Positions 1 through 8,828 of a DNA stretch of 64,000 nucleotides are shown piece by piece. This DNA is from Comamonas thiooxydans (GTDB lineage Bacteria; Pseudomonadota; Gammaproteobacteria; Burkholderiales; Burkholderiaceae_C). The stretch lies in contig NZ_AP026738.1 in assembly GCF_002157685.2 (NCBI RefSeq), positions 310,001 to 374,000 on the forward strand, written 5' to 3'. Below the pieces are notes generated by a model. That model was not told the DNA's origin. It did no database searches and saw only the letters and a program-made list of their open reading frames with translations. Numbering within the stretch: position 1 is the first letter of the stretch; the number at the start of each line of letters is the position of its first letter. Made by a program: the position numbers and the translations under genes.

Positions 1-1
1 G

Positions 2-946
2 GGCATAGAGACCGGCAAGCGCACGCCGGGCACGGTGATTCAGGACGGCGGCTCCTGGACTTTTGGCGGCCATACCTTCCGCTCCGGCCATGCACTGGGC
101 CCGGTGGATCTGGCGCGCGCCATCCAGCATTCCAGCAACGTCTATTTCTACACGCTGGCCAACGAGATGGGCGTGGATGCGATCCACGACTTCATGAAGC
201 CGCTGGGCTTTGGTCAGATCACAGGCATCGATCTGCCCGGCGAGGTGCGCGGCGTGCTGCCCAGCAAGGAGTGGAAGCGCAAGACCTACAAGCGCGCCGC
301 CCAGCAGCAATGGTTTGCAGGCGAGACGATTTCTCTGGGTATCGGCCAGGGCTACAACAACTTCACCATCCTCCAGCTCTCGCATGCGCTGGCCACGCTG
401 GTCAACAACGGCATGAGCTTCACGCCCCATGTGGGCAAGGAGCTGATCGATTCCGTCACCGGTACGCGAACGACCATTGTTCAGCCGGCTCCCGTCAACC
501 TGGGCTACAAGCAGAGCAATGTCGATGCCGTCAAGCGTGGCATGGTGGGAGTGGTGACCGGCGGCACGGGGCGCGGCGTATTCGGCAGTGCCAGCTATTT
601 GTCGGGGGGCAAGACCGGCACGGCCCAGGCAGTGAGCGTGGGCCAGAAGGAAAAGTACAACGCTGCGCGTCTGGCCGAGTATCAGCGCGACCATTCGCTC
701 TATATCGCCTACGGCCCGGCCGAAGCGCCCAGGATTGCCGTGGCGGTGATTGTGGAGAATGCCGGCTTCGGTGCGGCGGCTGCCGCGCCTATCGCACGCC
801 GTATCCTGGACTACTGGCTGGTGGGCAACTATCCCAGCGAGGCCGATATTGCTGCCGTGCGTCAGGGCAAGGCGGGCGCACCGATCGGCACGCCGCGCCG
901 TGTGGAAGACATCTCGGTGCTGTCCGACGACGAAACAGCACCTTGA
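2..946 (+). CDS. mrdA: Penicillin-binding protein 2 (peptidoglycan D,D-transpeptidase), 5' end outside window
   Basis: This is the C-terminal part of the transpeptidase domain of PBP2, the inner-membrane enzyme that cross-links peptidoglycan during rod-type cell elongation together with RodA. The reading frame is open from the first bases of the window. The SxN motif (SSN, bases about 134-142) and the KTG triad (KTGTA, about 611-625) are in the expected order and spacing. The SxxK nucleophile motif must lie upstream of the window. The C-terminus ends normally with a TGA at 944-946. A short palindromic repeat starts directly after the stop codon. Identification is confident from the motif set and flanking residues typical of MrdA. 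Confidence 0.93.
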   Translation, partial: GIETGKRTPGTVIQDGGSWTFGGHTFRSGHALGPVDLARAIQHSSNVYFYTLANEMGVDAIHDFMKPLGFGQITGIDLPGEVRGVLPSKEWKRKTYKRAAQQQWFAGETISLGIGQGYNNFTILQLSHALATLVNNGMSFTPHVGKELIDSVTGTRTTIVQPAPVNLGYKQSNVDAVKRGMVGVVTGGTGRGVFGSASYLSGGKTGTAQAVSVGQKEKYNAARLAEYQRDHSLYIAYGPAEAPRIAVAVIVENAGFGAAAAAPIARRILDYWLVGNYPSEADIAAVRQGKAGAPIGTPRRVEDISVLSDDETAP

Positions 947-947
947 T

Positions 948-1000
948 AAATGGATAGCTGCTGACGCTTTTAACGCAAGGGCTTAACGCAGAAAAGCGTC
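948..1000 (+). repeat. Copy of the short ATAGCTG palindromic repeat family; convergent hairpin
   Basis: Begins 2 bases after the mrdA stop with the family core GATAGCTGCT, followed by a GCTT / AAGGGCTT pair. The arms GACGCTTTT (963-971) and AAAAGCGTC (992-1000) form a 9-bp stem that spans the 3' end of the minus-strand gene, so it may act as a convergent transcription barrier. There is no clear T-run. Other copies are at 2141, 10414, 48049 and 51163. Confidence 0.5.
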
Positions 1001-1741
1001 GTAACCTGTCTTCAGAATCAGCAGGCTGACCACGCCGATGAAAATCGTACGCACAAAGCCCGTGCCGTGGCGCAAGGCCATCCAGGTGCCCAGCATGCTG
1101 CCCAGCACATTGGCCACGGCCAGCGGGATGACAAAGTGCCACCAGACATGGCCCTTGAGAGTGAACAGCAGCAGTGCTGCGGCGTTGGAGGCCAGGTTCA
1201 GCAGCTTGGCGCTGGCCGAGGCGTTGAGGAAGTCATAGCCCAGCAGGCGCACGAACAGGAACACGAAGAAGCTGCCTGTGCCCGGGCCGAAGAAGCCGTC
1301 GTAGAAACCGATCAGCAGGCCGATGGCGCTGGCGGTCAGCATCTCGGTGCGGCCCGCCAGGCGTGGCTCGTGGTCGCGGCCCAGCTCTTTTTTTGCCAAG
1401 GTGTAGCCCAGCACGCCAAGCAGGATGAAGGGCAGCAGCTTGCGCAGAAAATCGGGCGAAATCAACGTGACTGCCCAGGCTCCGAGAAAAGCTCCCACCA
1501 GCGTCGTGCCGATGGCGGGCAGCAGCGTGGCCCAGGTGATATGCACGCGCTTGCTGTACTGCCAGGCGGAAATGGCCGTTCCCCAGACGGCGGCGCTCTT
1601 GTTGGTGCCAAACAGCGTGGCAGGCGTGGTGGTGGGGAAGGCTGCAAACATGGCCGGCACCAGAATCAGTCCGCCGCCTCCCACGATGGCGTCAACAAAC
1701 CCGGCCAGGGCCGAGGCGAAGGAAACAAGAATCCATTCCAT
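983..1741 (-). CDS. TSUP-family (TauE/SafE, DUF81) membrane permease
   Basis: A 252-residue polytopic membrane protein of the sulfite-exporter TauE/SafE family, which moves small organosulfur or organic anions; the substrate here is not known. The N-terminus carries the family signature around a GGGGL motif (VDAIVGGGG), and the second half repeats it as GFYDGFFGPGTG, the internal duplication typical of TSUP proteins. I place the start at the ATG at 1741 (MEWILVSF) because homology begins there; the frame stays open upstream to 2119 but that extension has no membrane-protein character. No strong Shine-Dalgarno is visible. It converges with mrdA. Confidence 0.85.
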   Translation of the reverse strand: MEWILVSFASALAGFVDAIVGGGGLILVPAMFAAFPTTTPATLFGTNKSAAVWGTAISAWQYSKRVHITWATLLPAIGTTLVGAFLGAWAVTLISPDFLRKLLPFILLGVLGYTLAKKELGRDHEPRLAGRTEMLTASAIGLLIGFYDGFFGPGTGSFFVFLFVRLLGYDFLNASASAKLLNLASNAAALLLFTLKGHVWWHFVIPLAVANVLGSMLGTWMALRHGTGFVRTIFIGVVSLLILKTGYDAFLR

Positions 1742-1900
1742 GGAGCAAATGCCTGCAATTGGTGCATGCCGTGAGCAACGCGCGTTGCCGCTGGGCGGCG
1801 TTGCCGGAGGCGAGATGAAGAAGCCAGGGGAGAGCGGGCTTGCAAGCCCGAGGATGGCGCCGGCATTGTCGCACCGCCGCCTCAAGCTTGTGCGCAGGCA

Positions 1901-1930
1901 TAAAAAAAGCGCCCACTGTGGGGCGCTTTT
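1901..1930 (-). terminator. Intrinsic terminator, A/T tracts on both sides
   Basis: Stem GCGCCC (1909-1914) with GGGCGC (1921-1926), flanked by AAAAAAA and TTTT. The longer T-run is on the minus strand, so it best terminates transcripts coming from the GMC oxidoreductase gene about 385 bases upstream on that strand. The 573-base gene-free stretch 1742-2314 holds this hairpin and the repeat at 2141; I see nothing else in it. Confidence 0.7.
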
Positions 1931-2140
1931 GAACGCATCTTTGATGCTTTTATATGTATTGGTCTGGTTGTGTCGAGTTGTCTCCTCGGCCCTCCATGCT
2001 GCTTCGTGGAGCAGCGAGAGTGACGAGAATGTAAGGGCTGCACCTGTGTGGTGCATTGGGGAATTCCCTTGGGTTATATCAAAAACGTCTGACAAATGAA
2101 TCAGAAAGTTTCGTGACATCCTTATGAGTTTTGCGATATT

Positions 2141-2177
2141 TCAAAAACAATAGCGTCATATGCTTATAAGCAAAAGA
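2141..2177 (+). repeat. Degenerate copy of the ATAGC short repeat
   Basis: The sequence CAAAAACAATAGC followed by a GCTTATAAGC palindrome matches the left part of the fuller copy at 10414. It lies between two minus-strand genes. Right half poorly conserved. Confidence 0.4.
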
Positions 2178-2314
2178 TCTCTGGGGACTTTGATTCATTG
2201 CGCATGACGCCGCGCGGGATTCTTCCGCTAGTACAGGCTTTGCGCTCCAGAGCGAATTTCAGGGGCTGACGGGCTTTTCGCAGTGAATCGCTCGGCTTTT
2301 CAAGCGGCCGTTTT

Positions 2315-3982
2315 TCAGGTCGCGTCACGAATCCACTGCGCCGCCTTCTCGGCCATCATCAGCGTCGGGCTGTTGGTGTTGCCGCTGGTGATGGTGGGCA
2401 TGGCGCCGGCATCGACCACGCGCAGACCCTGCACGCCTCGCACCTTGAAACGGCTGTCCAGGACTGCCATCGGGTCGTCGGCGCGTCCCATCTTGGTCGT
2501 GCCCACGGGGTGGAAGATGGTGGTGGCGATATCACCGGCCAGACGCGCCAGCTCCTCGTCGCTCTGGTATTGAACACCGGGCTTGAACTCTTCGGGTTGG
2601 AAGCGCGCAAGCGCCGGCTGGCTGACGATGCGCCGCGTGACGCGCAGGCTGTCTGCCGCCACCTGCCGGTCTTCTGGCGTGGAGAGGTAGTGGGGTGCGA
2701 TGGCCGGAGCCTGGCGGAAATCCGTGCTTTGCAGTTGTACCGTGCCGCGGCTGCTGGGGTTGAGGTTGCAGACGCTGGCGGTGAAGGCGGCAAAGTCGTG
2801 CAGCGGCTCGCCAAAGGCATCCAGCGACAGCGGTTGCACGTGATATTCCAGATTGGGATGGGCCAATGCCGGATTGCTGCGTGTAAAGGCACCGAGTTGC
2901 GAAGGCGCCATGCTCATGGGGCCGCTGCGCTTGAGTGCGTATTCAAGGGCGATGGCCGCCTTGCCCCAGAGACTGCCGGCCATGGTGTTGAGCGTCTTGG
3001 CGTTCTGCACCTTGTAGACCGAGCGGATCTGTAAATGGTCCTGCAGATTGGCGCCCACGCCGGGCAGATCGCGGCGCACAGCCATCCCATGGCGCTGCAG
3101 CAATTCGCCGGGGCCTATGCCAGACAGCTGCAGGATATGCGGCGAGTTGACCGCACCCGCGCAGAGCAGCACTTCGCGTCCGGCCTGCACGGTCACCATC
3201 TCCTCTCCGGTCCAGACTTCGGCTCCGGTGCAGCGCTGGCTGCCGTCCGGCAGATCTTCCAGAAGCAGCCGGCGCACCTGGGCGCGGGTCCACATCTCGA
3301 AGTTGGGGCGGCCATAGCAGGTGGGACGCAGAAATGCCTTGGCTGTGTTCCAGCGCAGACCTGACTTCTGGTTGACCTCGAAGTAGCCCACGCCCTCGTT
3401 GCAGCCGCGGTTGAAGTCGTCGGTGGCCGGAATGCCGGCCTGCTGCGCGGCCTGGGCAAAGGCGTCGAGGATGTCCCAGCGCAGACGCTGCTTCTCCACG
3501 CGCCACTCGCCGCTGCCGCCGGTGCTCTTGCTGCCGTGCAGGCGCATGAACTCTTCGCTGGCGCTGCCGCCGGCGTCGAGACGCCAATGGTCTTCATGCT
3601 GTTTGAAGGCCGGCAGCACCTGCTCCCAGCGCCAGGTGTCGTCGCCGGTGAGTTCGGCCCATTGCTCGTAGTCGCGGGCCTGGCCGCGCATGTAGATCAT
3701 GCCGTTGATGCTGGAGCAGCCGCCCAGTGTCTTGCCGCGCGGATAGCGCAGGCTGCGACCGTTGAGGCCGGGGTCGGGCTCGGTCTGGTAGAGCCAGTCG
3801 GTGCGCGGGTTGCCTATGCAATAGAGATAGCCGACGGGGATGTGGATCCAGTGGTAGTCATCCTTGCCGCCGGCTTCGATCAGCAGAGTCCGGTGATTCT
3901 TGTTGCGGGTGAGACGGTTGCACAGCAGAGAACCTGCTGTGCCGCCGCCGATGACGATGTAGTCGAACTGGGTATCACTCAT
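2315..3982 (-). CDS. GMC-family FAD oxidoreductase (choline dehydrogenase-like)
   Basis: A 555-residue flavoprotein of the glucose-methanol-choline family, which oxidises alcohols or alkanols and passes electrons to an unknown acceptor. The FAD-binding Rossmann motif GGGTAG is at residues 12-17, the second GMC signature is near residue 80-100 (TLGGCSSINGM, MRGQARDYEQW), and the C-terminal catalytic region has HPVGTTKMG and GNTNSP with the conserved His and Asn. Length fits BetA and AlkJ relatives. No betaine aldehyde dehydrogenase or BetI neighbour is present, so choline itself is not supported as the substrate. It stands alone between a TSUP gene and a divergent ABC transporter operon. Confidence 0.9.
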   Translation of the reverse strand: MSDTQFDYIVIGGGTAGSLLCNRLTRNKNHRTLLIEAGGKDDYHWIHIPVGYLYCIGNPRTDWLYQTEPDPGLNGRSLRYPRGKTLGGCSSINGMIYMRGQARDYEQWAELTGDDTWRWEQVLPAFKQHEDHWRLDAGGSASEEFMRLHGSKSTGGSGEWRVEKQRLRWDILDAFAQAAQQAGIPATDDFNRGCNEGVGYFEVNQKSGLRWNTAKAFLRPTCYGRPNFEMWTRAQVRRLLLEDLPDGSQRCTGAEVWTGEEMVTVQAGREVLLCAGAVNSPHILQLSGIGPGELLQRHGMAVRRDLPGVGANLQDHLQIRSVYKVQNAKTLNTMAGSLWGKAAIALEYALKRSGPMSMAPSQLGAFTRSNPALAHPNLEYHVQPLSLDAFGEPLHDFAAFTASVCNLNPSSRGTVQLQSTDFRQAPAIAPHYLSTPEDRQVAADSLRVTRRIVSQPALARFQPEEFKPGVQYQSDEELARLAGDIATTIFHPVGTTKMGRADDPMAVLDSRFKVRGVQGLRVVDAGAMPTITSGNTNSPTLMMAEKAAQWIRDAT

Positions 3983-4294
3983 GGGCAGATCAAAAGGCCG
4001 GTACAGCCAGGCGCAGAGGCCAGAGCATCAGGCAGTCATGGGCAAAAAGGCTGGTTCATTAGGTGTGATGAGCTTGCGGGTGTCGATAGGGAAAGCGCTC
4101 GCATACTCCTGTTTTGGAAGCTGTCGGCGCAGTGCTGGTTTTGACTTTCGCGGATTTTTGATAAAAATTGCAACGCTATCATTGCGTGGCATGCGGCAGC
4201 GGCCTACGCGCTGTGCTTGGCATGTTCCTCGCTTGGCGCGTTATGCTGGCCCCTGCGGCCAGCCCGTCTCCCTCATGTCCTAGGAAGCTTTTCT
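3983..4294. other. Divergent intergenic region before the mla-type operon
   Basis: 312 bases with no convincing gene. A TTGACT hexamer at 4141-4146 could be a -35 element for the transporter operon, followed by an AT-rich stretch (4155-4169), but no good -10 sits at the right distance. TGATA (4159-4163) and TATCA (4177-4181) form a small inverted repeat. Both ideas are weak. Confidence 0.3.
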
Positions 4295-5422
4295 TTGCCC
4301 AGCTCAGACCAACTACCTCAATGCCCGCTGCAGTCCCGCGAAGGTCAGCAATGGGCCGTGCCTGCGGGCCGCTGGAGTGCCGCCGAGCTGGGCGATCGCC
4401 ATATCTGGCGCCGGCTGGCGCCGCAGATCAGGGCCGTGCCCAAGGGCGTGGCCTGGGATTTGCAGCAAATGGTCTGGTTGGACCACATCGGTGCCCAGCT
4501 GCTGTGGGAGCAATGGGGCAAGGCCTGGCCGGCCCAACTGCTGACGACCAAGACCCAGCGCTCCATGCTGGAGCGTGTGGCCAGATTCAGCGAAGTGCCC
4601 GAGTCCAAGCCCGAACCCTCGGGATGGATGTGCGAGGTCAATCGACTGGGTCAGATGGTGATCGATGCCTGTGGGCACTTTTCCAACTTGATCCAGCTGG
4701 TCGGCCAGTTGCTGCTGGATTGCCTGCGCCTGCTGCGCAACCCGCTTCGCGGCCCCTGGCGCGATATTTCGGGCCATCTCTATGCAACGGGAGCGACAGC
4801 CTTGCCGATCACGGCGCTGGTCGGCTTTCTGATCGGTGTGGTGCTGGCCTATCTGATGGCGCTGCAGCTGCGCCAGTTCGGGGCCGAATCCTTTATCGTC
4901 AACATTCTTGGCATTTCGCTGATCCGCGAGCTCGGGCCGCTGCTGGCGGCGATTCTGGTGGCAGGGCGCAGCGGCTCGGCCATCACGGCGCAGATCGGCG
5001 TGATGCGCGTGACCGAAGAGCTCGACGCCATGCAGGTCATGGGCATCTCCCAGGGTTACCGGCTGGTGCTGCCGCGTGCGCTGGCGCTGGCTGTGTCCAT
5101 GCCGCTGGTGGCGTTGTGGACCATTCTTGCGGCACTGGCTGGCGGCATGGTCGCGGCGGACCTGACCATGGACATCACGCCGTCCTATTTCGTGCAAAGC
5201 CTGCCTGCGGCCGTGAAGATCGGCAATCTGGTGCTGGCCATGGGCAAGTCCGTGGTGTTTGGCGTGCTGATTGCCCTGATCGGCTGCCATTGGGGTCTGA
5301 AGGTAGAGCCCAATACCCAGAGCCTGGGGCGGGGCACCACGGCGGCGGTGGTGTCATCCATCACCATGGTCATCATCGTGGATGCCATCTTTGCCATCCT
5401 CTTCAGAAACGTGGGCTTTTAG
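4295..5422 (+). CDS. MlaE-type lipid ABC transporter permease with N-terminal STAS-like region
   Basis: Inner-membrane permease of an MCE-type lipid transporter. The C-terminal ~270 residues are a full MlaE domain (TALVGFLIGVV, the RELGPLLAAILVAGRSGSA signature, and the helix EELDAMQVMGI). Residues 1-100 are soluble and look like a STAS/MlaB-type domain, so this appears to be an MlaB-MlaE fusion; that domain call is by position and pattern only. There is no ATG near the 5' end. I choose the TTG at 4295 because an AGGAAG ribosome site lies 7 bases upstream; an in-frame TTG at 4217 lacks one. It heads a four-gene operon with ATPase, MCE protein and lipoprotein. Confidence 0.85.
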   Translation: MPSSDQLPQCPLQSREGQQWAVPAGRWSAAELGDRHIWRRLAPQIRAVPKGVAWDLQQMVWLDHIGAQLLWEQWGKAWPAQLLTTKTQRSMLERVARFSEVPESKPEPSGWMCEVNRLGQMVIDACGHFSNLIQLVGQLLLDCLRLLRNPLRGPWRDISGHLYATGATALPITALVGFLIGVVLAYLMALQLRQFGAESFIVNILGISLIRELGPLLAAILVAGRSGSAITAQIGVMRVTEELDAMQVMGISQGYRLVLPRALALAVSMPLVALWTILAALAGGMVAADLTMDITPSYFVQSLPAAVKIGNLVLAMGKSVVFGVLIALIGCHWGLKVEPNTQSLGRGTTAAVVSSITMVIIVDAIFAILFRNVGF

Positions 5423-5430
5423 GATGAACT

Positions 5431-5516
5431 ACCCCCTGTGCGGCTTCGCCGCTTCCCCTCAAGGGGACGACACCTTCGCTGCGGGGCGGCCCTTGCTCGG
5501 CGTCTCTGGCTTGGGT
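5431..5516 (+). repeat. ~90-bp GC-rich 3'-end repeat, copy 1
   Basis: Begins CCCCCTG 9 bases after the permease stop codon, then GCGGCTTCGCCGC (small hairpin), CCCCTcaaGGGG, and the very conserved tail CGCTGCGGGGCGGCCC / TTGCTCGGCGTCTCTGG. The same tail occurs at 44803-44900. Reverse-strand copies are at 8829 and 10488. It lies inside an operon, between permease and ATPase genes, in the same direction as the upstream gene. Confidence 0.8.
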
Positions 5517-5548
5517 CGCGCCAGCCTCGCGCAGCGGGGGGCACGCAA

Positions 5549-6409
5549 ATGACAGAGGTGATGCAGAACCGCCGTATCGAGGGGGCCGTGGGCGACTACG
5601 CGCCGCCGCAGGATGTGAGGCCGCTGGTGCAGGCAGTGGACCTGTGGACCGAGTTCGGCGAGGGCGAGTCGCGCTTTGCCGTGCACCAGGACCTGAACTT
5701 TGATGTCTATCCGGGTGAGATTCTGGCCCTGGTGGGTGGCTCCGGCACGGGCAAGACCGTGCTGCTGCGACAGATACTGGGCCTGCTCTCGCCTTCGCGC
5801 GGCACGGTGACCGTGGATGGCCAGCCCTCGCGCGAGGTCATCAGCGGCGAGCTGGCGGCGAGTCAGGTGGGCATGCTGTTCCAGCAGGGGGCGCTGTATT
5901 CGGCCTTCAATGTGCTGGACAACATCGCATTCGCGCTGCGCGAGCAGGGCACCTTGCCCGATGCCGTGGTGCGCGACGCGGCCATGGTCAAGCTGCAGAT
6001 GGTGGGCCTCAAGCCGGAGCACGCATCGCGCATGCCTGCAGACCTGTCGGGCGGCATGATCAAGCGTGTGGCGCTGGCGCGCGCGCTGATGATGGATCCG
6101 CCGCTGCTGCTGCTCGACGAACCCACAGCGGGGCTGGACCCCAAGGGCTCGGATGAGTTCTGCGAGCTGCTGCGCGATATTCATGCAGAGTTGGGCCTGA
6201 CCGTGATCATGGTCACCCACGATCTGGACACGCTGTTTGCGCTGTCCACACGAGTGGCCGTGCTGGCCGAGAAAAAAGTGCTGTTCACCGGGGCTCCGCG
6301 CGATGTGGCCCGGATCAAGCACCCGTTTATTGAACATTTCTTCCAGGGAGAGCGTGGCCGCCGTGCCATGGCCCCGGTGCAAGGCGGCGTGGCCGCAGAG
6401 GAAAGCTGA
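5549..6409 (+). CDS. MlaF-type ABC transporter ATP-binding protein
   Basis: The cytoplasmic ATPase of the MCE-type lipid transporter, 286 residues. It shows a Walker A motif GGSGTGKT (63-70), the ABC signature LSGGM (166-170), Walker B LLLLDEP (186-192) and the switch His in MVTHD (224). The signature has Met rather than Gln after GG, as is common in the MlaF branch. The frame is open from 5438 but that extension translates the upstream repeat; the ATG at 5549 is the natural start. Its TGA overlaps the ATG of the MCE gene by one base (TGATG), implying translational coupling. Confidence 0.92.
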   Translation: MTEVMQNRRIEGAVGDYAPPQDVRPLVQAVDLWTEFGEGESRFAVHQDLNFDVYPGEILALVGGSGTGKTVLLRQILGLLSPSRGTVTVDGQPSREVISGELAASQVGMLFQQGALYSAFNVLDNIAFALREQGTLPDAVVRDAAMVKLQMVGLKPEHASRMPADLSGGMIKRVALARALMMDPPLLLLDEPTAGLDPKGSDEFCELLRDIHAELGLTVIMVTHDLDTLFALSTRVAVLAEKKVLFTGAPRDVARIKHPFIEHFFQGERGRRAMAPVQGGVAAEES

Positions 6410-7356
6410 TGGAAAACAAGTCCCATGCCATGGCTGCCGGCATCTTCGTGCTGGTGGTGGCGACCCTGCTGGCAGGGCTGGCCGTCTGGCTGACGCGCGA
6501 CAACCGCGAATACCAGCTCTATGAAATGTCCACCAAGGACGGTGTTAGCGGCCTGCAGCCCCAGGCCACGGTGCGCTACAAGGGCGTGCCCGTGGGCAAG
6601 GTGGTGCGCATCGGCTTTGACCCGCAGATTCCCGGCAATGTGCTGATTCGCATTGCCGTGGGCGAGGACACGCCGGTCACGCCGGCCACCTACGCCCAGC
6701 TCGGCTATCAGGGAGTGACGGGGCTGGCCCATATCCAGCTCGACGACGACAGCAAGCCTTCGCAACCGCTCAAGCCCGGGCCCAGCGGCCTGCCGCGCCT
6801 GCCCATGAAGTCATCGCCGCTGAACATGCTGGCCGACCAGGGGCCGGTGCTGCTGGAGCGGGTTGACGAAATTTCACGCCGCCTCAACTCCATGCTGGGC
6901 GAGGACAACCAGAAGCGGGTGAGCGCGGCGCTGGACAATATCGCTGCCGCATCCGGCGGAATCAAGGATCTGGCCGAGACCATGAACAAGACGGCCAAGG
7001 ACTTTCCACAGATCACGGCGGATGCGCACCAGACCCTGCAGTCCCTGACCAAGGCCGGCAATGCTGCCACGGGCGTGGCGACCGATCTGCAGCAGACCGT
7101 GCGCAAGGTCAATGCCCCCGATGGTCCGCTGCAGCAGATTGCCGAGGGCACGCAGGCCCTGTCGCAGGCGGCCGAGTCGCTGGGACGCAGCACCTTGCCG
7201 CGCATGAACGGCGCGGCCGACGATGTCTCGCGCGCGGCGCGCACCATGGGCGCGGCCGCGGGCCGCTTCAATGACAACCCGCAGTCCGTCATCTACGGCC
7301 AGGGCCTGGGCCAGCCAGGCCCCGGCGAGCCCGGTTTCGTGGCCCCGGCCAAGTGA
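6409..7356 (+). CDS. MCE-domain (MlaD-type) lipid-binding protein
   Basis: A 315-residue single-pass membrane protein. One N-terminal transmembrane helix (residues 9-28) is followed by one MCE domain (about 40-115; YKGVPVGKV and LGYQGVTGLAHIQLDD are typical) and a long helical C-terminal tail rich in Ala, Gln and Asn. MCE proteins assemble into hexamers that carry phospholipid across the periplasm and dock on the MlaE-MlaF complex. The long tail after the MCE domain is unlike the short E. coli MlaD and more like PqiB/YebT-linked or Ralstonia-type MCE proteins. Its ATG overlaps the ATPase stop. Confidence 0.88.
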   Translation: MENKSHAMAAGIFVLVVATLLAGLAVWLTRDNREYQLYEMSTKDGVSGLQPQATVRYKGVPVGKVVRIGFDPQIPGNVLIRIAVGEDTPVTPATYAQLGYQGVTGLAHIQLDDDSKPSQPLKPGPSGLPRLPMKSSPLNMLADQGPVLLERVDEISRRLNSMLGEDNQKRVSAALDNIAAASGGIKDLAETMNKTAKDFPQITADAHQTLQSLTKAGNAATGVATDLQQTVRKVNAPDGPLQQIAEGTQALSQAAESLGRSTLPRMNGAADDVSRAARTMGAAAGRFNDNPQSVIYGQGLGQPGPGEPGFVAPAK

Positions 7357-7462
7357 AGCCGCAACAAGGACACGACTTGCGCAAATTCGGACCAGGCAGG
7401 CTGTTTCTCGATGGAAATGCCTGCTGCCCATCCTGGCTGGCCTAAGTCCCAAAGGAATCAAT

Positions 7463-8146
7463 ATGGCAGACACAAAGATTTCACTCACCGGCCGCGGAGC
7501 ACGGCGATTGCTGGGCGCTTCTTCCCTGGTGCTGGCGCTCGCAGCCTGCTCAGGCCTGCCCACGGCACCCACGCAGCCGGTGCGCTATGACCTGGGCATG
7601 ACCGATCTCGCGGTGCCGGTCGCCAATGCAGCCGCTTCTTCGGTAGCTCCGGTTCCGCTGGTGCTGGCCGAAGTCCAGGCGCCGGGACTGCCCGAGGGCC
7701 TGACGGCCATGTTCTACCGTCTGAACTACAGCGACAGCCAGCAACTGCGTGCCTACCAGAACGCGCGCTGGAGCCTGCCTCCTGCTCAGATGGTGGAGCA
7801 GCGCCTGCGCATGCGCCTGGGGCTGGAGCGCCCCGTGCTTTCGGGCAAGGACAATGTCCGCCCCCTGCTGGCCGACAAGCGCTCGATTGCGCAGCTGCGC
7901 GTGACGGTGGACGAGTTCAGCCAGGTCTTCGACAACGCCAGCAACAGCCGTGCGCTGCTGCGCCTGAGCGCCAGCCTGATCGGTGCCGGCGAGAGTGCAG
8001 GCAACCAGTTGCTGGGCCAGAAGGTGTTCACGGTCGAAGTTCCCGCTGCGGCAGCCGATGCAGCCGGCGGTGCCCAGGCCATGGCACGCGCCGTGGACGA
8101 GGCGGCGGCTCAGCTCAGCCGCTGGCTGCAGGGTTACGGACGCTAA
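7463..8146 (+). CDS. ABC-type transport auxiliary lipoprotein (PqiC/DUF330-like)
   Basis: A 227-residue predicted outer-membrane or periplasmic lipoprotein: a twin-arginine-like start is followed by a lipobox LALAAC with the lipidated Cys at residue 29. The middle contains LAEVQAPGLPEGL and MFYRLNYSDSQQL, which fit the PF03886 (ABC_trans_aux) family, and the end LSRWLQGYG is also typical. In PqiABC-type systems the lipoprotein works with the MCE protein at the outer membrane. An AAGGA ribosome site lies 6 bases before the ATG at 7463. It is the last gene of the lipid transporter operon. Confidence 0.85.
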   Translation: MADTKISLTGRGARRLLGASSLVLALAACSGLPTAPTQPVRYDLGMTDLAVPVANAAASSVAPVPLVLAEVQAPGLPEGLTAMFYRLNYSDSQQLRAYQNARWSLPPAQMVEQRLRMRLGLERPVLSGKDNVRPLLADKRSIAQLRVTVDEFSQVFDNASNSRALLRLSASLIGAGESAGNQLLGQKVFTVEVPAAAADAAGGAQAMARAVDEAAAQLSRWLQGYGR

Positions 8147-8318
8147 GGCCCGACCAGTCCCAGGCATTTCCGCTCCCAAAGCCCTGCCATGCAGGGCTTT
8201 GTTGATTCCGGGCAAGTCTTGGTTACCTGTGGGCAACTGCTTTGCTGATGTGGGTCAATGGCCGGGCCAGGTCTTGTTCTTAAGCTGGCAGTTCCTCAAT
8301 CTCGCACAAGGAACTGCC

Positions 8319-8816
8319 ATGGCCAGCCTCGAATGGAATGCCGCTCTCATCCTGGATTTTCCCGTCATGGACGCGGTGCATGAAGAGTTCGTCACCTTGC
8401 TGGCCCAGGTGGAGGCCGCGGCCGATGAGCAGTTGTGCGCGCTCTGGGACGAGCTGATTGCCCATACCCAGCAGCACTTCGATCAGGAAGACCGCTGGAT
8501 GCAGACCACGGGCTTTGCCACGGGCAACTGCCACAGCCAGCAGCACAAGGTGGTGCTGGCCGTGCTGCGCGAGGGGGCGGCCAAGGGCGGGCAGGGCGAT
8601 CTGGCCACGATCCGCCATATGGCGGCCGAGCTGGGCCCGTGGTTCAGCCACCATGCGCAGAATATGGATGCCGCCCTGGCTCTGCACATGCGCCGTTCGG
8701 GCTTCGATCCGGTGACCGGCGCGGTGCTGGTGCCCGAGGCTTTGCCGGCCGAGCCGATCACCGGCTGTGGTGGTGCCTGTGGTGAGGCTGAAAAAATGGA
8801 AGTGGTCACTGCCTGA
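8319..8816 (+). CDS. Bacteriohemerythrin
   Basis: A 165-residue single-domain hemerythrin that binds a di-iron centre and oxygen. All expected ligands are visible: H21, H53 with E57 (HxxxE), H72 and H76 (HxxxH), and H112 with D117 (HxxxxD). The C-terminal ~30 residues beyond the domain include a CGGAC cysteine pair of unknown role. The ATG at 8319 has an AAGGA site about 7 bases upstream. There is no fused chemotaxis or signalling domain, so oxygen storage, transport or sensing are all possible. It converges with marC across a copy of the 3'-end repeat. Confidence 0.9.
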   Translation: MASLEWNAALILDFPVMDAVHEEFVTLLAQVEAAADEQLCALWDELIAHTQQHFDQEDRWMQTTGFATGNCHSQQHKVVLAVLREGAAKGGQGDLATIRHMAAELGPWFSHHAQNMDAALALHMRRSGFDPVTGAVLVPEALPAEPITGCGGACGEAEKMEVVTA

Positions 8817-8828
8817 AACTGGCACGCG

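Noticed and set aside
2315..3982. GMC oxidoreductase as choline dehydrogenase BetA
   Set aside because: No betB, betI or choline transporter nearby, and the family covers many alcohols.
5438..5548. Longer N-terminus of the MlaF-type ATPase from the frame open at 5438
   Set aside because: It translates the intergenic repeat and has no ribosome site; homology begins after the ATG at 5549.
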